A stretch of DNA of 64,000 nt from Arthrobacter oryzae (GCF_030812315.1 NZ_JAUSSM010000008.1:1-64000); one strand, 5' to 3'. Positions 7,996 through 18,530 are shown, counted from the stretch's first letter. Numbers and translations are program-made. The notes: generated from the sequence alone by a model not told the origin.

Positions 7996-9789
7996 ATGAT
8001 AGGCTCGAATTCCGTGGTGCAGCGATCAAATTCCCGTGTAAATTCCCGGTTCCCGGGCTCGTCCAAGACGACCAAACACATCTTCGTCACCGGTGGTGTG
8101 GCGTCCTCGCTAGGCAAGGGACTGACGGCTTCGAGCCTCGGACACTTGCTGCGGGCACGCGGTTTGTCTGTAACTATGCAAAAGCTCGATCCTTACCTGA
8201 ACGTGGATCCGGGCACGATGAACCCCTTCCAGCACGGCGAAGTCTTTGTGACTGACGACGGCGCCGAAACGGACCTCGACGTCGGCCACTACGAGCGCTT
8301 CCTCGATGAGAATCTCGAAGGTTCGGCCAACGTCACCACCGGCCAGGTGTACTCCACGGTTATCGCCAAGGAACGCCGCGGCGAGTACCTCGGCGACACC
8401 GTCCAGGTCATTCCGCACATCACCGATGAAATCAAGCGCAGGATGCGCCTGCCGGCCGAGGGCAAGAACGCCCCGGACGTGATCATCACCGAGATCGGCG
8501 GCACCGTCGGCGACATCGAGTCGCAGCCGTTCCTCGAATCCGCCCGCCAGGTCCGCCAGGACATCGGCCGCGGAAATGTCTTCTTCCTCCACGTTTCCCT
8601 CGTGCCGTACATCGGCCCGTCGCAGGAACTGAAAACCAAGCCAACGCAGCACTCCGTTGCCGCGCTGCGCTCCATCGGCATCCAGCCGGAGGCGATCGTG
8701 ATCCGTTCGGATCGCGAAGTCCCGCAGCCCATGCGGGACAAGATCGGCCGCATGTGTGACGTCGACATCGACGCTGTCATCGGCTGCCCGGATGCCCCGA
8801 GCATCTACGACATCCCCAAGACCCTGCACACCCAGGGCCTGGATTCCTACATCGTCCGTGCCCTGGACCTTCCGTTCAAGGACGTTGACTGGACCAGCTG
8901 GGACAAGCTGCTCGAAGCAGTTCACAACCCCAAGCACGAAGTTGAAATCGCGTTGGTCGGCAAGTACATCGACCTTCCGGACGCCTACCTGTCGGTCACC
9001 GAGGCACTGCGCGCCGGCGGCTTCGCCAACGACACGAAGGTCAAGATCCGCTGGGTCCCCTCCGACGAGTGCGAAACCCACGAGGGTGCGGTCAACTCGC
9101 TCTCCGGCGTGGACGCCATCTGCGTTCCCGGCGGGTTCGGCATCCGCGGCCTTGAAGGCAAGCTCGGTGCGCTGAAGTTCGCCCGTGAAACCAAGCTGCC
9201 CGTCCTGGGCCTGTGCCTGGGCCTCCAGTGCATGGTCATCGAATACGCCCGGAACGTGGTGGGCCTCGAGGGCGCATCGTCCAGCGAATTTGAACCGGAC
9301 TCCAAGTACCCGGTGATCGCCACCATGGAAGAGCAGCTGGACATCGTCGAGGGCAAGGGTGACCTTGGCGGAACCATGCGCCTTGGACTCTACGAGGCCA
9401 AGCTGGACGAAGGTTCGGTCATTGCCGAAACCTACGGCACCACCAAGGTGAGCGAACGGCACCGTCACCGCTACGAAGTGAACAACAAGTACCGCGACCA
9501 GATTGCATCGAAGGGACTCGTGTTCTCCGGAACGTCCCCCGACGGCAAGCTCGTGGAGTACGTGGAGCTTCCCCGTGAAGTCCACCCGTACTACGTGGCC
9601 ACGCAGGCGCACCCCGAGCTCAGCTCCCGGCCCACCCGGCCGCACCCGCTGTTCGCGGGCCTGGTCAAGGCCGCCCTGGATCACCAGAAGGGCGGGGACC
9701 TTCTTCCCGCCGCCAACAGTGCGGAAACGTCCACTGCGGCAGCACCGGCTGAAACCAGCGGCGCTGCCCGCAAGGTCTCGGCCAAGTAA
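7996..9789 (+). CDS. pyrG: CTP synthase
   Basis: 597 residues from ATG 7996. The N-terminal amidoligase domain carries [13 protein letters not shown]. The C-terminal class I glutamine amidotransferase domain carries nucleophile loop GLCLGLQC and the His/Glu pair in AQAHPELSS. It converts UTP to CTP using glutamine. Start choice is open: GGAAGG at 7982-7987 is well spaced for ATG 7996, but TAGGCT at 8000-8005 sits eight bases before GTG 8014, a leaderless arrangement that would shorten the protein by six residues. The last 30 residues are Ala/Thr-rich and not part of the fold. Confidence 0.95.
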   Translation: MIGSNSVVQRSNSRVNSRFPGSSKTTKHIFVTGGVASSLGKGLTASSLGHLLRARGLSVTMQKLDPYLNVDPGTMNPFQHGEVFVTDDGAETDLDVGHYERFLDENLEGSANVTTGQVYSTVIAKERRGEYLGDTVQVIPHITDEIKRRMRLPAEGKNAPDVIITEIGGTVGDIESQPFLESARQVRQDIGRGNVFFLHVSLVPYIGPSQELKTKPTQHSVAALRSIGIQPEAIVIRSDREVPQPMRDKIGRMCDVDIDAVIGCPDAPSIYDIPKTLHTQGLDSYIVRALDLPFKDVDWTSWDKLLEAVHNPKHEVEIALVGKYIDLPDAYLSVTEALRAGGFANDTKVKIRWVPSDECETHEGAVNSLSGVDAICVPGGFGIRGLEGKLGALKFARETKLPVLGLCLGLQCMVIEYARNVVGLEGASSSEFEPDSKYPVIATMEEQLDIVEGKGDLGGTMRLGLYEAKLDEGSVIAETYGTTKVSERHRHRYEVNNKYRDQIASKGLVFSGTSPDGKLVEYVELPREVHPYYVATQAHPELSSRPTRPHPLFAGLVKAALDHQKGGDLLPAANSAETSTAAAPAETSGAARKVSAK

Positions 9790-9816
9790 ACACCAACTAA
9801 ATCAAAGGACGGCGCG

Positions 9817-10479
9817 ATGCCCGGTATGCCTGAAACCCCCAATGCTGCACGGCAGGTTTCGGATGCGCCGAGCCCGCGCCGTCTTTTGTCGTCCCGGAAG
9901 GTGTACGAAGGCCGCATCTGGGACGTCGTCAGCGATAGCTTCCAGCTCAGCGAGCACGGCGACGAACTGGTCCGGGACTACATCGACCACCCGGGCGCGG
10001 TGGCGGTCCTGCCGATGAACGACGCCGGCGAGGTGCTCCTGATGAAGCAGTACCGGCATCCGGTGGGTATGGACCTCTGGGAGATCCCGGCCGGGCTGCT
10101 GGATATCGAGGGCGAGGACTTCGTGGTGGGCGCTGCGCGCGAGCTTGCCGAGGAAGCGGACCTGGTTGCCGGGACCTGGAACGTACTGGTGGATTTCTTC
10201 AACTCACCGGGATCCTCGAGCGAAGCGATCCGCATCTACCTGGCCCGGGAGCTGAGCGATGTGCCCGGTCATGAACTCCACGTCCGCACGGATGAGGAAG
10301 CGGAGATCGAACTGCACTGGACGCCGTTGGACCAAGCAGTTGCTGCCGTCCTGGAGGGCCGGCTGCACAACCCGTCCGCCGTCGTCGGCATTCTTGCCGC
10401 AGCGGCTGCCCGCGCCGACGGCTTCGAACATCTGCGTCCGGCAAACGCCCCCTGGCCTGCACATCCCAGCCAGCGCTGA
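9817..10479 (+). CDS. NUDIX hydrolase, ADP-ribose pyrophosphatase type
   Basis: 220 residues. The NUDIX box reads [20 protein letters not shown] with E-E following, which has the one-residue longer spacing I recall for Rv1700-like ADP-ribose pyrophosphatases; upstream KQYRHPVG also fits. It would hydrolyse ADP-ribose to AMP and ribose 5-phosphate. AAAGGA precedes ATG 9817, and xerD starts inside its stop codon (ATGA overlap), so the two are translationally coupled. Confidence 0.9.
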   Translation: MPGMPETPNAARQVSDAPSPRRLLSSRKVYEGRIWDVVSDSFQLSEHGDELVRDYIDHPGAVAVLPMNDAGEVLLMKQYRHPVGMDLWEIPAGLLDIEGEDFVVGAARELAEEADLVAGTWNVLVDFFNSPGSSSEAIRIYLARELSDVPGHELHVRTDEEAEIELHWTPLDQAVAAVLEGRLHNPSAVVGILAAAAARADGFEHLRPANAPWPAHPSQR

Positions 10480-11531
10480 TGGGCAGCACCGTCACTCCCG
10501 CGCCGGAACGTGCCGGTGCCGAGCACGCACTGGCGGAACGTCCCGTTGCCCCGGCTTCGATAGCCACACCTGCGAACACCCAGCCTGACCGGCCCCGCAA
10601 TGCCATAGACCGCGCCGTCAACGACTATCTCCAGCACATGGGTGTCGAACGTGGGCTCGCGGCGAACACGCTTTCCGCCTACCGCCGGGACCTGGCCCGC
10701 TACGCAAACTACCTTGCGACCAACGGCGCTGGGCACCCCGGAGAGGTCACCCGCCGTCACGTCACCGGGTTTGTGCAGGCACTCTCCGACGGCTCCGACG
10801 GCGGGACGGCCCTCGGCGTCAGGTCCGCTGCACGGACCGTGGTGGCGGTCCGTGGCCTGCACAAGTTCTGGGCCCTGGAAGGGATCACGACGGCGGATCC
10901 CGCCAGCGATGTCCACCCCCCGATGCCCGGCAAGCGGCTGCCCAAGGCCATCAGCGTCGACGAGGTCACAAGGATCCTCGAAGCGGCCGGCACAGACACC
11001 GCAACGGGCCTGAGGGACAGGGCCCTGCTGGAATTCCTCTACTCCACCGGCGCACGCATCAGTGAGGCAGTGGGCCTGGATGTCGACGATATTTCGCTGC
11101 AGCCGGAAGAGTCCGGCCCGGCGATCGTCAGGCTGTTCGGCAAGGGGTCCAAGGAACGCCTGGTTCCCCTGGGATCCTACGGCGCACGTGCCCTTGACGC
11201 GTACCTGGTGCGCGGGCGGCCGCTGCTCGCTGCCAAGGGCAAGGGTACGCCGGCGCTGTTCCTGAACGCCCGTGGCGGCCGCATCAGCAGGCAAAGCGCG
11301 TGGACCATCCTCAAAGCAGCAGCGGACAAGGCCAGCATCACCAAGGACGTTTCCCCGCACACCCTTCGGCATTCGTTCGCCACGCACCTGCTGGAGGGCG
11401 GCGCGGATGTCCGGGTGGTCCAGGAACTCCTGGGACACGCCTCGGTCACCACCACGCAGGTCTACACGCTGGTGACGGCCGATACCCTGCGGGAGATTTA
11501 CGCCGCGGCCCATCCGCGGGCGCTTGGCTGA
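10479..11531 (+). CDS. xerD: Site-specific tyrosine recombinase XerD
   Basis: 350 residues. All catalytic residues are present: R193 (GARISE), K222 ([12 protein letters not shown]), H294 and R297 (HTLRH), H320 (LLGHAS) and Y329. With XerC it resolves chromosome dimers at dif. The N-terminal 40 residues before the SAM-like core are a Pro/Ala-rich extension beyond the usual length near 300. It is chromosomal housekeeping, not a phage integrase: it is coupled to the NUDIX gene as in Mtb Rv1700-Rv1701. Confidence 0.93.
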   Translation: MGSTVTPAPERAGAEHALAERPVAPASIATPANTQPDRPRNAIDRAVNDYLQHMGVERGLAANTLSAYRRDLARYANYLATNGAGHPGEVTRRHVTGFVQALSDGSDGGTALGVRSAARTVVAVRGLHKFWALEGITTADPASDVHPPMPGKRLPKAISVDEVTRILEAAGTDTATGLRDRALLEFLYSTGARISEAVGLDVDDISLQPEESGPAIVRLFGKGSKERLVPLGSYGARALDAYLVRGRPLLAAKGKGTPALFLNARGGRISRQSAWTILKAAADKASITKDVSPHTLRHSFATHLLEGGADVRVVQELLGHASVTTTQVYTLVTADTLREIYAAAHPRALG

Positions 11532-11541
11532 AATCCCGGGT

Positions 11542-11547
11542 TAGTCT
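11542..11547 (+). promoter_or_regulatory. Candidate leaderless -10 box of the MutT-like gene
   Basis: TAGTCT lies seven bases upstream of ATG 11555, and no Shine-Dalgarno is visible between. No convincing -35 was found. Confidence 0.35.
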
Positions 11548-11554
11548 GGTTGCC

Positions 11555-12046
11555 ATGACCTCGACCCCAGTCACCCTCTGCTTCCTGCTCCGCGATCGTC
11601 GAGGCGGTGGAACGGAGGTCCTCCTCGGCCTCAAAAAGACCGGATTCGGCCTTGGAAAGATCGTTGGGCTGGGCGGTCATGTGGAGCCGGGGGAAAGCCA
11701 CGCAGAAGCCGCCTGCCGGGAAGTCGAGGAAGAGGCCGGCGTGACGGTGCTGGAGCGGGACCTGCGCCCGGCCGGCGTCGTGGAGTTCGTATTTCCCGCC
11801 CGCCCCGAATGGAACATGCATACCACCCTGTTTACAACCCGCCGCTGGGAGGGGGAGCCGTCCGAAAGCCTGGAGATCGCGCCCAGGTGGTTTGATGTGC
11901 TTGAGCTGCCTGTGGATCGCATGTGGCAGGACGCCGACCACTGGCTACCGCCGGTCCTGGAAGGCGGCACAGTGGACATCGTGGTCACCCTCAACCCCGA
12001 CAACGAAACGGTGGCGTCTTCGGTGAGTGTATTGCGCAATCTGTAA
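11555..12046 (+). CDS. NUDIX hydrolase, MutT/MTH1-like 8-oxo-dGTP diphosphatase
   Basis: 163 residues. A canonical NUDIX box GHVEPGESHAEAACREVEEE runs from about residue 41, followed by AGV. The LGLKKTGFGLGKIVGLGGH lead-in is characteristic of MTH1-type enzymes that clean oxidised purine nucleotides. ATG 11555 is preferred because an upstream in-frame extension would lie inside xerD. It is the first gene of the block inserted between xerD and parA. Confidence 0.85.
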   Translation: MTSTPVTLCFLLRDRRGGGTEVLLGLKKTGFGLGKIVGLGGHVEPGESHAEAACREVEEEAGVTVLERDLRPAGVVEFVFPARPEWNMHTTLFTTRRWEGEPSESLEIAPRWFDVLELPVDRMWQDADHWLPPVLEGGTVDIVVTLNPDNETVASSVSVLRNL

Positions 12047-12104
12047 CCGGCCGCTGCTCCCGGGGTGAGGTTCCTGGTCGTGGTGAACAGCAACGCATTA
12101 CGAC

Positions 12105-12140
12105 GGCGGGCCGGCCACCTGCGAAGGTGACCGGCCCGCC
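12105..12140. terminator. Strong GC hairpin between convergent NUDIX and prpC genes
   Basis: GGCGGGCCGG at 12105-12114 pairs with CCGGCCCGCC at 12131-12140, and CACCT/AGGTG continue the stem around the loop GCGA with one mismatch. No U-run follows on either strand, but the position suits a bidirectional terminator. Confidence 0.6.
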
Positions 12141-12171
12141 GCCGAACGTGCTGTGCTAACCGAAAACAGTG

Positions 12172-13311
12172 TTACGAAAGGTGCCGTTCGTCCTCGCCGT
12201 TGTACTCGCTCAACGGTCGGATGAGGGAGTTTGCGTCGAGCTGTTCCATGATGTGCGCGGTCCAGCCGGTGATGCGGCTGGCAACGAACAGGGGAGTGAA
12301 GGTGTCGGTGTCGAAGCCCATGAGGTGGTAGGTGGGTCCGGTGGGGTAGTCGAGGTTCGGCTTGATTCCCTTGGCCTCGTCCATGGCGGTCTCCAGCCCG
12401 TTGTAGAGACCCAGGAGTTCCGGCCGGCCGTAGTGGGCGATCATTTTGTCCAGGGCGGCCTTCATGGTGGGGACGCGCGAGTCGCCGTGCTTGTAGACGC
12501 GGTGGCCGAAGCCCATGACCTTCTTCTTCTGGGCCAGGGCGTCCTCCATCCAGGCCTTGGCCCGGGCGGCGGCGTCCTCCAGGGATTCCTCCGGCCGGAT
12601 GCCGATCTCGTCAAAGGTGTGCATCACGGCTTCGTTGGCGCCGCCGTGGAGCGTTCCCTTGAGAGCGCCGATGGCGCCGGTCACGGCCGAATGCAGGTCC
12701 GACAGCGTGGACGTGATCACGCGGGCCGTGAACGTGGAGGCGTTGAAGGAGTGCTCGGCGTACAAAATCATTGAGACATTGAATGCGTCGACTACTTCGG
12801 GGACGGCCTCCTCGCCGAACGTCATCCAGAGGAAATTGGCGTCGTAACCCAGATCGTCGCGGGGCTCAACCAGGTCCAGGCCGTGGCGGCGGCGCTGGTC
12901 GTAGGCCACGACGGCGGGCATCGCGGCGAACAGATCCATGGCCTTGGCCAGGTTGGCTTCGCGGGAGGAGTCCTCGGCGAGCGGGTGCCGTGCGCCCATG
13001 ACCGATGCTGCCGTCCGGCAGACATCCATCGGGTGGGAGGTGGTGGGCAGGGTGTCGATCACCTGTTTGACCACCGGATCCAGCGGACGTCCGGCGCGTT
13101 CCTTTGCCGTGAACTCGGCCAGCTGCTCCGGCGTGGGCAGTTCGCCGTTCCAGAGCAGGTAGGCCACTTCCTCGAAGCTGCACCTGGCGGCCAGTTCCTG
13201 GACCGGGTAGCCGCGGTAGAGCAGCGAGTTCGTGTCTGAATTGACCTTGGACACCGCGGTGTAGTCCACCACGACGCCGGCGAGGCCCTTTTTGATCTCA
13301 TTTTCAGCCAT
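12172..13311 (-). CDS. prpC: 2-Methylcitrate synthase (bifunctional with citrate synthase)
   Basis: 379 residues, the short citrate-synthase length. KGTLHGGANEAVM and GFGHRVYKHGDSRVP carry the substrate histidines, and the C-terminal segment RITGWTAHIMEQ is intact. It condenses propionyl-CoA with oxaloacetate. The context (prpB and prpD directly upstream, prpE divergent) favours methylcitrate synthase over the housekeeping citrate synthase, though such enzymes often do both. It lies 65 bases after prpB and ends the operon at a hairpin. Confidence 0.92.
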   Translation of the reverse strand: MAENEIKKGLAGVVVDYTAVSKVNSDTNSLLYRGYPVQELAARCSFEEVAYLLWNGELPTPEQLAEFTAKERAGRPLDPVVKQVIDTLPTTSHPMDVCRTAASVMGARHPLAEDSSREANLAKAMDLFAAMPAVVAYDQRRRHGLDLVEPRDDLGYDANFLWMTFGEEAVPEVVDAFNVSMILYAEHSFNASTFTARVITSTLSDLHSAVTGAIGALKGTLHGGANEAVMHTFDEIGIRPEESLEDAAARAKAWMEDALAQKKKVMGFGHRVYKHGDSRVPTMKAALDKMIAHYGRPELLGLYNGLETAMDEAKGIKPNLDYPTGPTYHLMGFDTDTFTPLFVASRITGWTAHIMEQLDANSLIRPLSEYNGEDERHLS

Positions 13312-13376
13312 GCTGAAACTCCTTCGTTCCTTGTGCCTGTATGCCGGCCGAAGCCGGAAGTCCGGGATGGTTGGGG

Positions 13377-14282
13377 TCAGTGCGTACCTGGAACCTTGAA
13401 ATTGAAGACTCCGGTGTCAAAGCGGTTGTAGGCTTCGTAGTCAACGAGGTCGTACAGCCGCGCACGGGTCAGCATGTTTCCTACCTGTGCCTCCTGGGTG
13501 CCGTCGGACCTGATCGATTCCAGAGTACGCTCCGCGGCGCCCATGGCACTACGGAGCAGCGTGACCGGATAGATGACCATGTTCACGCCGACGCCCTGGA
13601 GCTGGTCGACCGTGAACAGATCGCTTTTGCCGAACTCGGTCATGTTGGCCAGGATCGGTACATCCACTGCATCACGGATGGCTTGGAATTCGCTGAGATC
13701 CTTCATGGCCTCCGGGAAGATGGCGTCCGCCCCGGCCTCGACGAGTGCCTTGGCGCGTTCCTGTGCCGCTTCCAGCCCTTCCGTGGCACGGATGTCCGTC
13801 CGGGCCATGATGAGGAAGTTCGGGTCGCGCCGCGCGTCCGCCGCGGCGCGGATGCGCTTGGTGGCAGTGTCCAGGTCCACCACGTTCTTACCGTCGAGGT
13901 GGCCGCACCTCTTCGGGTTGAACTGGTCCTCGATGTGGCAGCCGGCCAAGCCGGCGTTTTCGAGTTCCTGGACGCTGCGGGCAACGTTCATGGGCTCGCC
14001 GAAGCCGGTGTCGGCGTCGACGATGGAGGGCAGGTCGGTCATGCGGGCGATCTGCCCGGCCCGCGTGGCGACCTCGGTGAGCGTGGTCAGCCCGATGTCC
14101 GGCAGGCCAAGGTCGTTGGCCAGTACCGCGCCGGAAATGTAGACTCCGGCGAAGCCTTTCTCCTCGATCAGCCTCGCCGACAGCGGGTTGAACGCGCCGG
14201 GGAACTGCTGGATGGTCCCCGAGGCCAGGAGCTCGCGGAAACGGACCCGTTTCTGTTCCGGCGTGACCTTCGAGTACAGCAT
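13377..14282 (-). CDS. prpB: 2-Methylisocitrate lyase
   Basis: 301 residues from ATG 14282, which overlaps the prpD stop by one base (TGATG). KRCGHLDGK with C126 is the catalytic loop of the isocitrate lyase/PEP mutase superfamily, and VDADTGFGEP binds the metal. It cleaves 2-methylisocitrate to succinate and pyruvate, the exit step of the methylcitrate cycle. A longer in-frame extension upstream overlaps prpD and is not real. Confidence 0.93.
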   Translation of the reverse strand: MLYSKVTPEQKRVRFRELLASGTIQQFPGAFNPLSARLIEEKGFAGVYISGAVLANDLGLPDIGLTTLTEVATRAGQIARMTDLPSIVDADTGFGEPMNVARSVQELENAGLAGCHIEDQFNPKRCGHLDGKNVVDLDTATKRIRAAADARRDPNFLIMARTDIRATEGLEAAQERAKALVEAGADAIFPEAMKDLSEFQAIRDAVDVPILANMTEFGKSDLFTVDQLQGVGVNMVIYPVTLLRSAMGAAERTLESIRSDGTQEAQVGNMLTRARLYDLVDYEAYNRFDTGVFNFKVPGTH

Positions 14283-15802
14283 CAGAAGAGTCCCTTCGGG
14301 GCGGCGGCGAGGTCGATCACGCCGTCGGCTGCCTTGATGTTGAGCTGGTCCAGCTCCCCGGCAGCCAGTTCCGGGAGCCGGGCTGCTGCAGCGAGGAACC
14401 GTTCGATCTCGTCTTCCGCCACCAGTCCGGCCGCGAGGGTTCGGAACTTGTTGACGTACTGTTCCCGTGCGAACGGCCGGGCTCCCAGCGGGTGGGCGTC
14501 GGCGACGGCGATCTCGTCCCGGATGACCGTGCCGTCGGACAGGGTGATCTCCACGGAACCGCCGAAGGCCTTCTCCGCGATGTCCAGGGAGTGGTAGCGG
14601 CGGGTCCATTCCGGGTCCTCGACCGTGGTGACCTTATGCCACAGGTCAACGGTGTCCGGCCGGGCTGCGCGCTCCGGGGCGTAGGAGTCCACGTGGTGCC
14701 AGGCGCCGTCCTGCAGTGCGACGGTGAAGATGTACGGGATCGAGTGGTCCAGTGTTTCGCGGCTGGCCGTGGGGCTGTACTTCTGGGGATCGTTCGCGCC
14801 CGAGCCGATCACGTAGTGGGTGTGGTGGCTGGTTTTGATCAGCACGGACTTCACGTTGGCGGGGTCGGTGACCTCGGGGTGTTCGCCGTGGATCTTGCGA
14901 GCCAGGTCGATCCACGCCTGCGCCTGGTATTCGGCGGAGTGTTCCTTCGTGTACGTGTCCAGGATGGCGCGCTTGGCCTCACCGGGCGTGGGCAGCGGCA
15001 CCATGTAGGAGGCCTCGGGGCCGTCCAGCATCCAGGCGATGACGCCGTCTTCACCTTCATAGATCGGGACGGGGGACGTCTGGCCGCGCATGGAGCGGTC
15101 CACCGCCTCGACGGCCATCTTCCCGGCGAAGGCCGGGGCGTGGGCCTTCCAGGTGGAGATCTCGCCCTTCCGGGACTGGCGGGTTGCCGTGGTGGTGTGC
15201 AGCGCCTGGCCCACGGACTGGAAGATGGTCTCCACATCGAGGCCCAGCAGGGTGCCGATGCCGGCAGCGGCGGACGGGCCGAGGTGGGCCACATGGTCGA
15301 TCTTGTGCTTGTGCAGGCAGATGGCCTTGACCAGGTTCACCTGGATTTCGTAGCCGGTGGCGATGCCGCGGACCAGGTCTTGCCCGCTGGAGCCCACGTG
15401 CTGGGCGACGGCCAGGAGGGGCGGGATGTTGTCGCCCGGGTGGGAGTAGTCCGCTGCCAGGAAGGTGTCGTGGTAGTCGAGCTCGCGGACAGCCACGCCG
15501 TTGGCCCAGGCGGCCCACTCAGGGGATACGCGCTCTTCGATGCCGAAGACCTTGGAGCCCTGGCCGCCGGTGGTGGGTCCGTGCGTCAGGGCCTGGGCGC
15601 GCGCTGCCACGATCGGGGCGCGGTTCAGGGAGGCAATGGCCACCGAGGCGTTGTCGATCACGCGGTTGATCACCATGTCGGTGACCTCGTCGGTAACGGC
15701 GACCGGATCGGCGGCAACCTTCGCGATCTTGTACGCGAGCTGGTCCTCGCGGGGCAGGTTTTCCTCGCTCTTGTAAACGCGGACGTGGTGTTCCTTGACC
15801 AT
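14282..15802 (-). CDS. prpD: 2-Methylcitrate dehydratase (MmgE/PrpD family)
   Basis: 506 residues from ATG 15802, preceded by AAAGGAG. An MmgE/PrpD fold is supported by length, by the N-terminal [19 protein letters not shown] segment and by the central [20 protein letters not shown]. It dehydrates 2-methylcitrate to 2-methyl-cis-aconitate. It begins 10 bases after the gntR stop, so regulator and enzymes appear to share one transcript. Confidence 0.92.
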   Translation of the reverse strand: MVKEHHVRVYKSEENLPREDQLAYKIAKVAADPVAVTDEVTDMVINRVIDNASVAIASLNRAPIVAARAQALTHGPTTGGQGSKVFGIEERVSPEWAAWANGVAVRELDYHDTFLAADYSHPGDNIPPLLAVAQHVGSSGQDLVRGIATGYEIQVNLVKAICLHKHKIDHVAHLGPSAAAGIGTLLGLDVETIFQSVGQALHTTTATRQSRKGEISTWKAHAPAFAGKMAVEAVDRSMRGQTSPVPIYEGEDGVIAWMLDGPEASYMVPLPTPGEAKRAILDTYTKEHSAEYQAQAWIDLARKIHGEHPEVTDPANVKSVLIKTSHHTHYVIGSGANDPQKYSPTASRETLDHSIPYIFTVALQDGAWHHVDSYAPERAARPDTVDLWHKVTTVEDPEWTRRYHSLDIAEKAFGGSVEITLSDGTVIRDEIAVADAHPLGARPFAREQYVNKFRTLAAGLVAEDEIERFLAAAARLPELAAGELDQLNIKAADGVIDLAAAPKGLF

Positions 15803-15812
15803 GGTGCTCCTT

Positions 15813-16454
15813 TTAGTGAGGTGTATGCGCAACTTTGACGTGGGAAAGACTTCGGTGCAGGTGGAGGGTGGTGGCCGCCTGGGCTAGCCGGGGATTCCGT
15901 GCGGCAATAGCTTCTGCAATGGCGGCGTGCTCGGCGGCAGCGGCGGTAAGCCGCTGCGCGTCGTCGGCAGCCAGCCGGCGGACCCGGACCAGGTGCACGC
16001 GCAGGCTGCGCATCGCCTGGGCCAGGTAGGCGTTGGAGATCGCTGCGTCAATGGCCTCGTCGAGTCGTCCCACGAGGTCGTAGTAGGCGTGGCGGGCGGG
16101 GTCGCTGCCGCTGATCAGCTCCGGTGCCTTGAGCAGCTCGAGCCGGAGCTGTTCGAAAGTGGCGGCGTCGCCGCGCTCTGCGGCGAGGGCCGCAGCCTTT
16201 CCTTCGAGGGTTTCCCGGAGCTCGAAGAGCTCGTCGATGTCCTCCAGCGAAATATCGGTAACGACGACGCCGCGACTGCCCGACGTCGTCGTCAGTCCCT
16301 CTGCGGTAAGCCGGCTCAGGGCCTCCCGCAGGGGAGTCCGTGAGACGCCGAGCCGCTCGGACTGCTCCACTTCTGCGAGCACCGTCCCGGGCAGGAGGCG
16401 CCATTCGATGATGTCGTCGCGGAGGGCCGCGTAGGCCTTGTCGCTGGCGCGCAT
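15813..16454 (-). CDS. GntR-family regulator (FadR/FCD subfamily), probable prp regulator
   Basis: 213 residues. A winged helix (about 1-70, [20 protein letters not shown]) is followed by an all-helical FCD ligand domain ([19 protein letters not shown] onward). The start has a strong GAAGGAGG site. It is first in the prpDBC transcript and faces prpE across a 174-bp region with two palindromes of the type bound by FCD GntR proteins. I infer autoregulated control by a propionate-derived metabolite such as 2-methylcitrate; the ligand is not deducible. Confidence 0.88.
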   Translation of the reverse strand: MRASDKAYAALRDDIIEWRLLPGTVLAEVEQSERLGVSRTPLREALSRLTAEGLTTTSGSRGVVVTDISLEDIDELFELRETLEGKAAALAAERGDAATFEQLRLELLKAPELISGSDPARHAYYDLVGRLDEAIDAAISNAYLAQAMRSLRVHLVRVRRLAADDAQRLTAAAAEHAAIAEAIAARNPRLAQAATTLHLHRSLSHVKVAHTPH

Positions 16455-16483
16455 CCCTGCCTCCTTCGTTGGTTGACGTCATC

Positions 16484-16512
16484 AGTGTATACACAGAAGG
16501 GCTGCCTGCCCA
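16484..16512 (-). promoter_or_regulatory. Candidate gntR-prpDBC promoter overlapping operator 1
   Basis: On the minus strand TGGGCA (16512-16507) and TACACT (16489-16484) are 17 bp apart. The -10 overlaps the perfect palindrome GTGTATACAC at 16485-16494, so a bound regulator would block polymerase. Confidence 0.55.
16485..16494. promoter_or_regulatory. Operator 1, palindrome GTGTATACAC
   Basis: A perfect 10-bp palindrome upstream of gntR. Its core TGTATACA recurs at 16549-16556, with dyad centres 63 bp apart, about six helical turns. Confidence 0.6.
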
Positions 16513-16527
16513 GTGTGTGCCACTGAT

Positions 16528-16556
16528 TTGGGCGAATATTCTGTCTTATGTATACA
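16528..16556 (+). promoter_or_regulatory. Candidate prpE promoter with operator 2
   Basis: TTGGGC at 16528-16533 and TATACA at 16551-16556 are 17 bp apart. The -10 lies inside the palindrome TGTATACA (16549-16556). A second possible promoter, TTGTGC (16564-16569) and TAGCAT (16588-16593), lies just downstream. Confidence 0.5.
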
Positions 16557-16628
16557 AAGAGGCTTGTGCGTGCCTGCAGGCCGGGGCTAGCATGGGCGTC
16601 ATCACAACGTCGTGGACGGGATGCACTC

Positions 16629-18530
16629 ATGGTTACCAACACCTATCAGGACAGCTATGCGCAGAGCCTGGAGAAGCCGGATGATTTCTGGCTGGATGCT
16701 GCCGGAAGGATCTCATGGTCGACGCCGCCGAGGCAGGCCCTGGAAACCAGCAGGGCACCGCTCTACGGGTGGTTTCCGGACGGCGTCCTGAATACTTCGT
16801 ACAACGCCCTCGACCGCCATGTGGCAGCCGGGCGGGGCGAACAGGATGCGCTCATCTACGATTCCGCAATGCTCGGGACCCGGCGTCGCTACAGCTACGC
16901 TGAGCTCACGGAACTGGTGGCCCGCTTCGCCGGCGTGCTTCGCAGCCAAGGCGTGGGCAAAGGGGACCGCGTGGTGATCTACATGCCGATGATTCCCGAA
17001 GCCGCGATCGCCATGCTGGCAACGGCCCGGCTTGGGGCGGTCCATTCCGTGGTCTTCGGAGGTTTCGCGCCCAAGGAGCTCTCGGCCCGGATTCGGGACG
17101 CCGCGCCGTCAGTGCTCGTCACGGCGACGGGCGGAATCGAGCCTTCGCGCCGGATCGAATACCTTCCCGCCGTGGAGGAAGCCCTCCGCCTGGCGGGGGC
17201 TCCCGGGCTACCGGTGATTGTCACGGCGCGGGACGGGTTCGCCTCTGCAGCCTCGGACTACGCCGGCTGGCTGGACTGGGACACTGAAATGGCCACGGCA
17301 GCGCCGGCAGCGCCGGTGGAGGTCAAGGCAACGGACCCGCTCTACATCCTCTACACCTCCGGAACTACAGGTACTCCCAAGGGAGTGGTACGGGACAACG
17401 GAGGCCATGCCGTGGCACTCAGCTGGACCCTGGACAATATCTACGACATCGGCCCCGGGGACGTTATGTGGACGGCCTCCGACGTCGGCTGGGTGGTGGG
17501 GCACTCCTACATCGTCTACGGCCCGCTGCTGGCCGGTGCCACCACCGTCCTCTATGAAGGGAAACCGGTGGGCACACCCGATGCCGGTGCCTTTTGGCGC
17601 GTGATCCAGGACCACAAGGTCAATGTCCTTTTCACCGCCCCCACGGCCCTGCGCGCTATCCGGAAGGCCGACCCCGACGCGAAACTTTTGGGGGAGTACG
17701 ACATCTCCAGCCTCCGCACCCTCTTCGCTGCGGGGGAGCGGCTCGACACGGACACCTTCCATTGGGCGTCGCAGGCGCTGGGCGTACCTGTGGTGGACCA
17801 CTGGTGGCAGACCGAGACGGGCTGGGCCATCTGCGCCAACCCGCAGGGATTGGAAAGGCTTCCGATCAAGGCAGGTTCCCCCAGCGTCCCGATGCCCGGG
17901 TTCAAGCTCAGGATCGTCGACGGCCTGGGGGAGGACGTCCAAGCCGGGACCGAAGGCAACATAGTGCTTGGACTGCCGCTGCCGCCCGGCACGCTGACCA
18001 CGCTCTGGGGCAATGACGAGCGCTATGTCTCCTCCTACCTCCAAGCGTTCGAGGGCTGCTATGCCACGGGCGACTCCGGTTACCGCGACGAGGACGGCTA
18101 CGTCTTCGTGATGGGGCGTACAGACGACATCATTAATGTGGCGGGGCACCGGCTATCCACCGGTGCCATGGAGCAGGTGCTCGGCCAGCATCCTGCGGTG
18201 GCCGAGTGCGCGGTGATCGGCCTCTCGGATCCGCTGAAGGGCCAGCGGCCCAGCGGGTACGTGGTGCTCAAGTCGGGAGTGGACGTGCCGGAGGAGGTTC
18301 TGGTCAGGGACCTGATCGCCCTGGTCCGCCGGGACATCGGAGCCGTTGCGGACTTCAAACATGTGGCAGTCGTGGAGGCCCTGCCCAAAACCCGGTCGGG
18401 CAAGATCCTCCGTAAAACCATGAGGCAGATTGCCGACGGCGAGGAGTACGTGGTGCCCTCCACCATCGAGGACGCCAGCGTGATCGACCAGCTGATCGGG
18501 ACCCTTCGCCCGGCCGACCCCCGGAAGTAA
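16629..18530 (+). CDS. prpE: Propionyl-CoA synthetase (acetyl-CoA synthetase-like)
   Basis: 633 residues from ATG 16629. The AMP-binding P-loop is YTSGTTGTPKG. The acetate/propionate synthetase hallmarks VMWTASDVGWVVGHSYIVYG and WWQTETGW are present, and KTRSGKILRK holds the acylated/catalytic lysine. It activates propionate to propionyl-CoA for the methylcitrate cycle. Length (PrpE about 630) and divergence from prpDBC favour propionate over acetate. The leader from the inner promoter would be about 66 nt; the ribosome site is weak. Confidence 0.9.
   Translation: MVTNTYQDSYAQSLEKPDDFWLDAAGRISWSTPPRQALETSRAPLYGWFPDGVLNTSYNALDRHVAAGRGEQDALIYDSAMLGTRRRYSYAELTELVARFAGVLRSQGVGKGDRVVIYMPMIPEAAIAMLATARLGAVHSVVFGGFAPKELSARIRDAAPSVLVTATGGIEPSRRIEYLPAVEEALRLAGAPGLPVIVTARDGFASAASDYAGWLDWDTEMATAAPAAPVEVKATDPLYILYTSGTTGTPKGVVRDNGGHAVALSWTLDNIYDIGPGDVMWTASDVGWVVGHSYIVYGPLLAGATTVLYEGKPVGTPDAGAFWRVIQDHKVNVLFTAPTALRAIRKADPDAKLLGEYDISSLRTLFAAGERLDTDTFHWASQALGVPVVDHWWQTETGWAICANPQGLERLPIKAGSPSVPMPGFKLRIVDGLGEDVQAGTEGNIVLGLPLPPGTLTTLWGNDERYVSSYLQAFEGCYATGDSGYRDEDGYVFVMGRTDDIINVAGHRLSTGAMEQVLGQHPAVAECAVIGLSDPLKGQRPSGYVVLKSGVDVPEEVLVRDLIALVRRDIGAVADFKHVAVVEALPKTRSGKILRKTMRQIADGEEYVVPSTIEDASVIDQLIGTLRPADPRK

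Noticed and set aside
10479..11531. Tyrosine recombinase as a mobile-element integrase
   Set aside because: It is the chromosomal XerD in conserved synteny with the ADP-ribose NUDIX gene; no att site or phage genes are near.
13377..14609. 410-aa version of methylisocitrate lyase
   Set aside because: The extra 109 residues lie within prpD in another frame; the 301-residue form has family length and a one-base coupled start.
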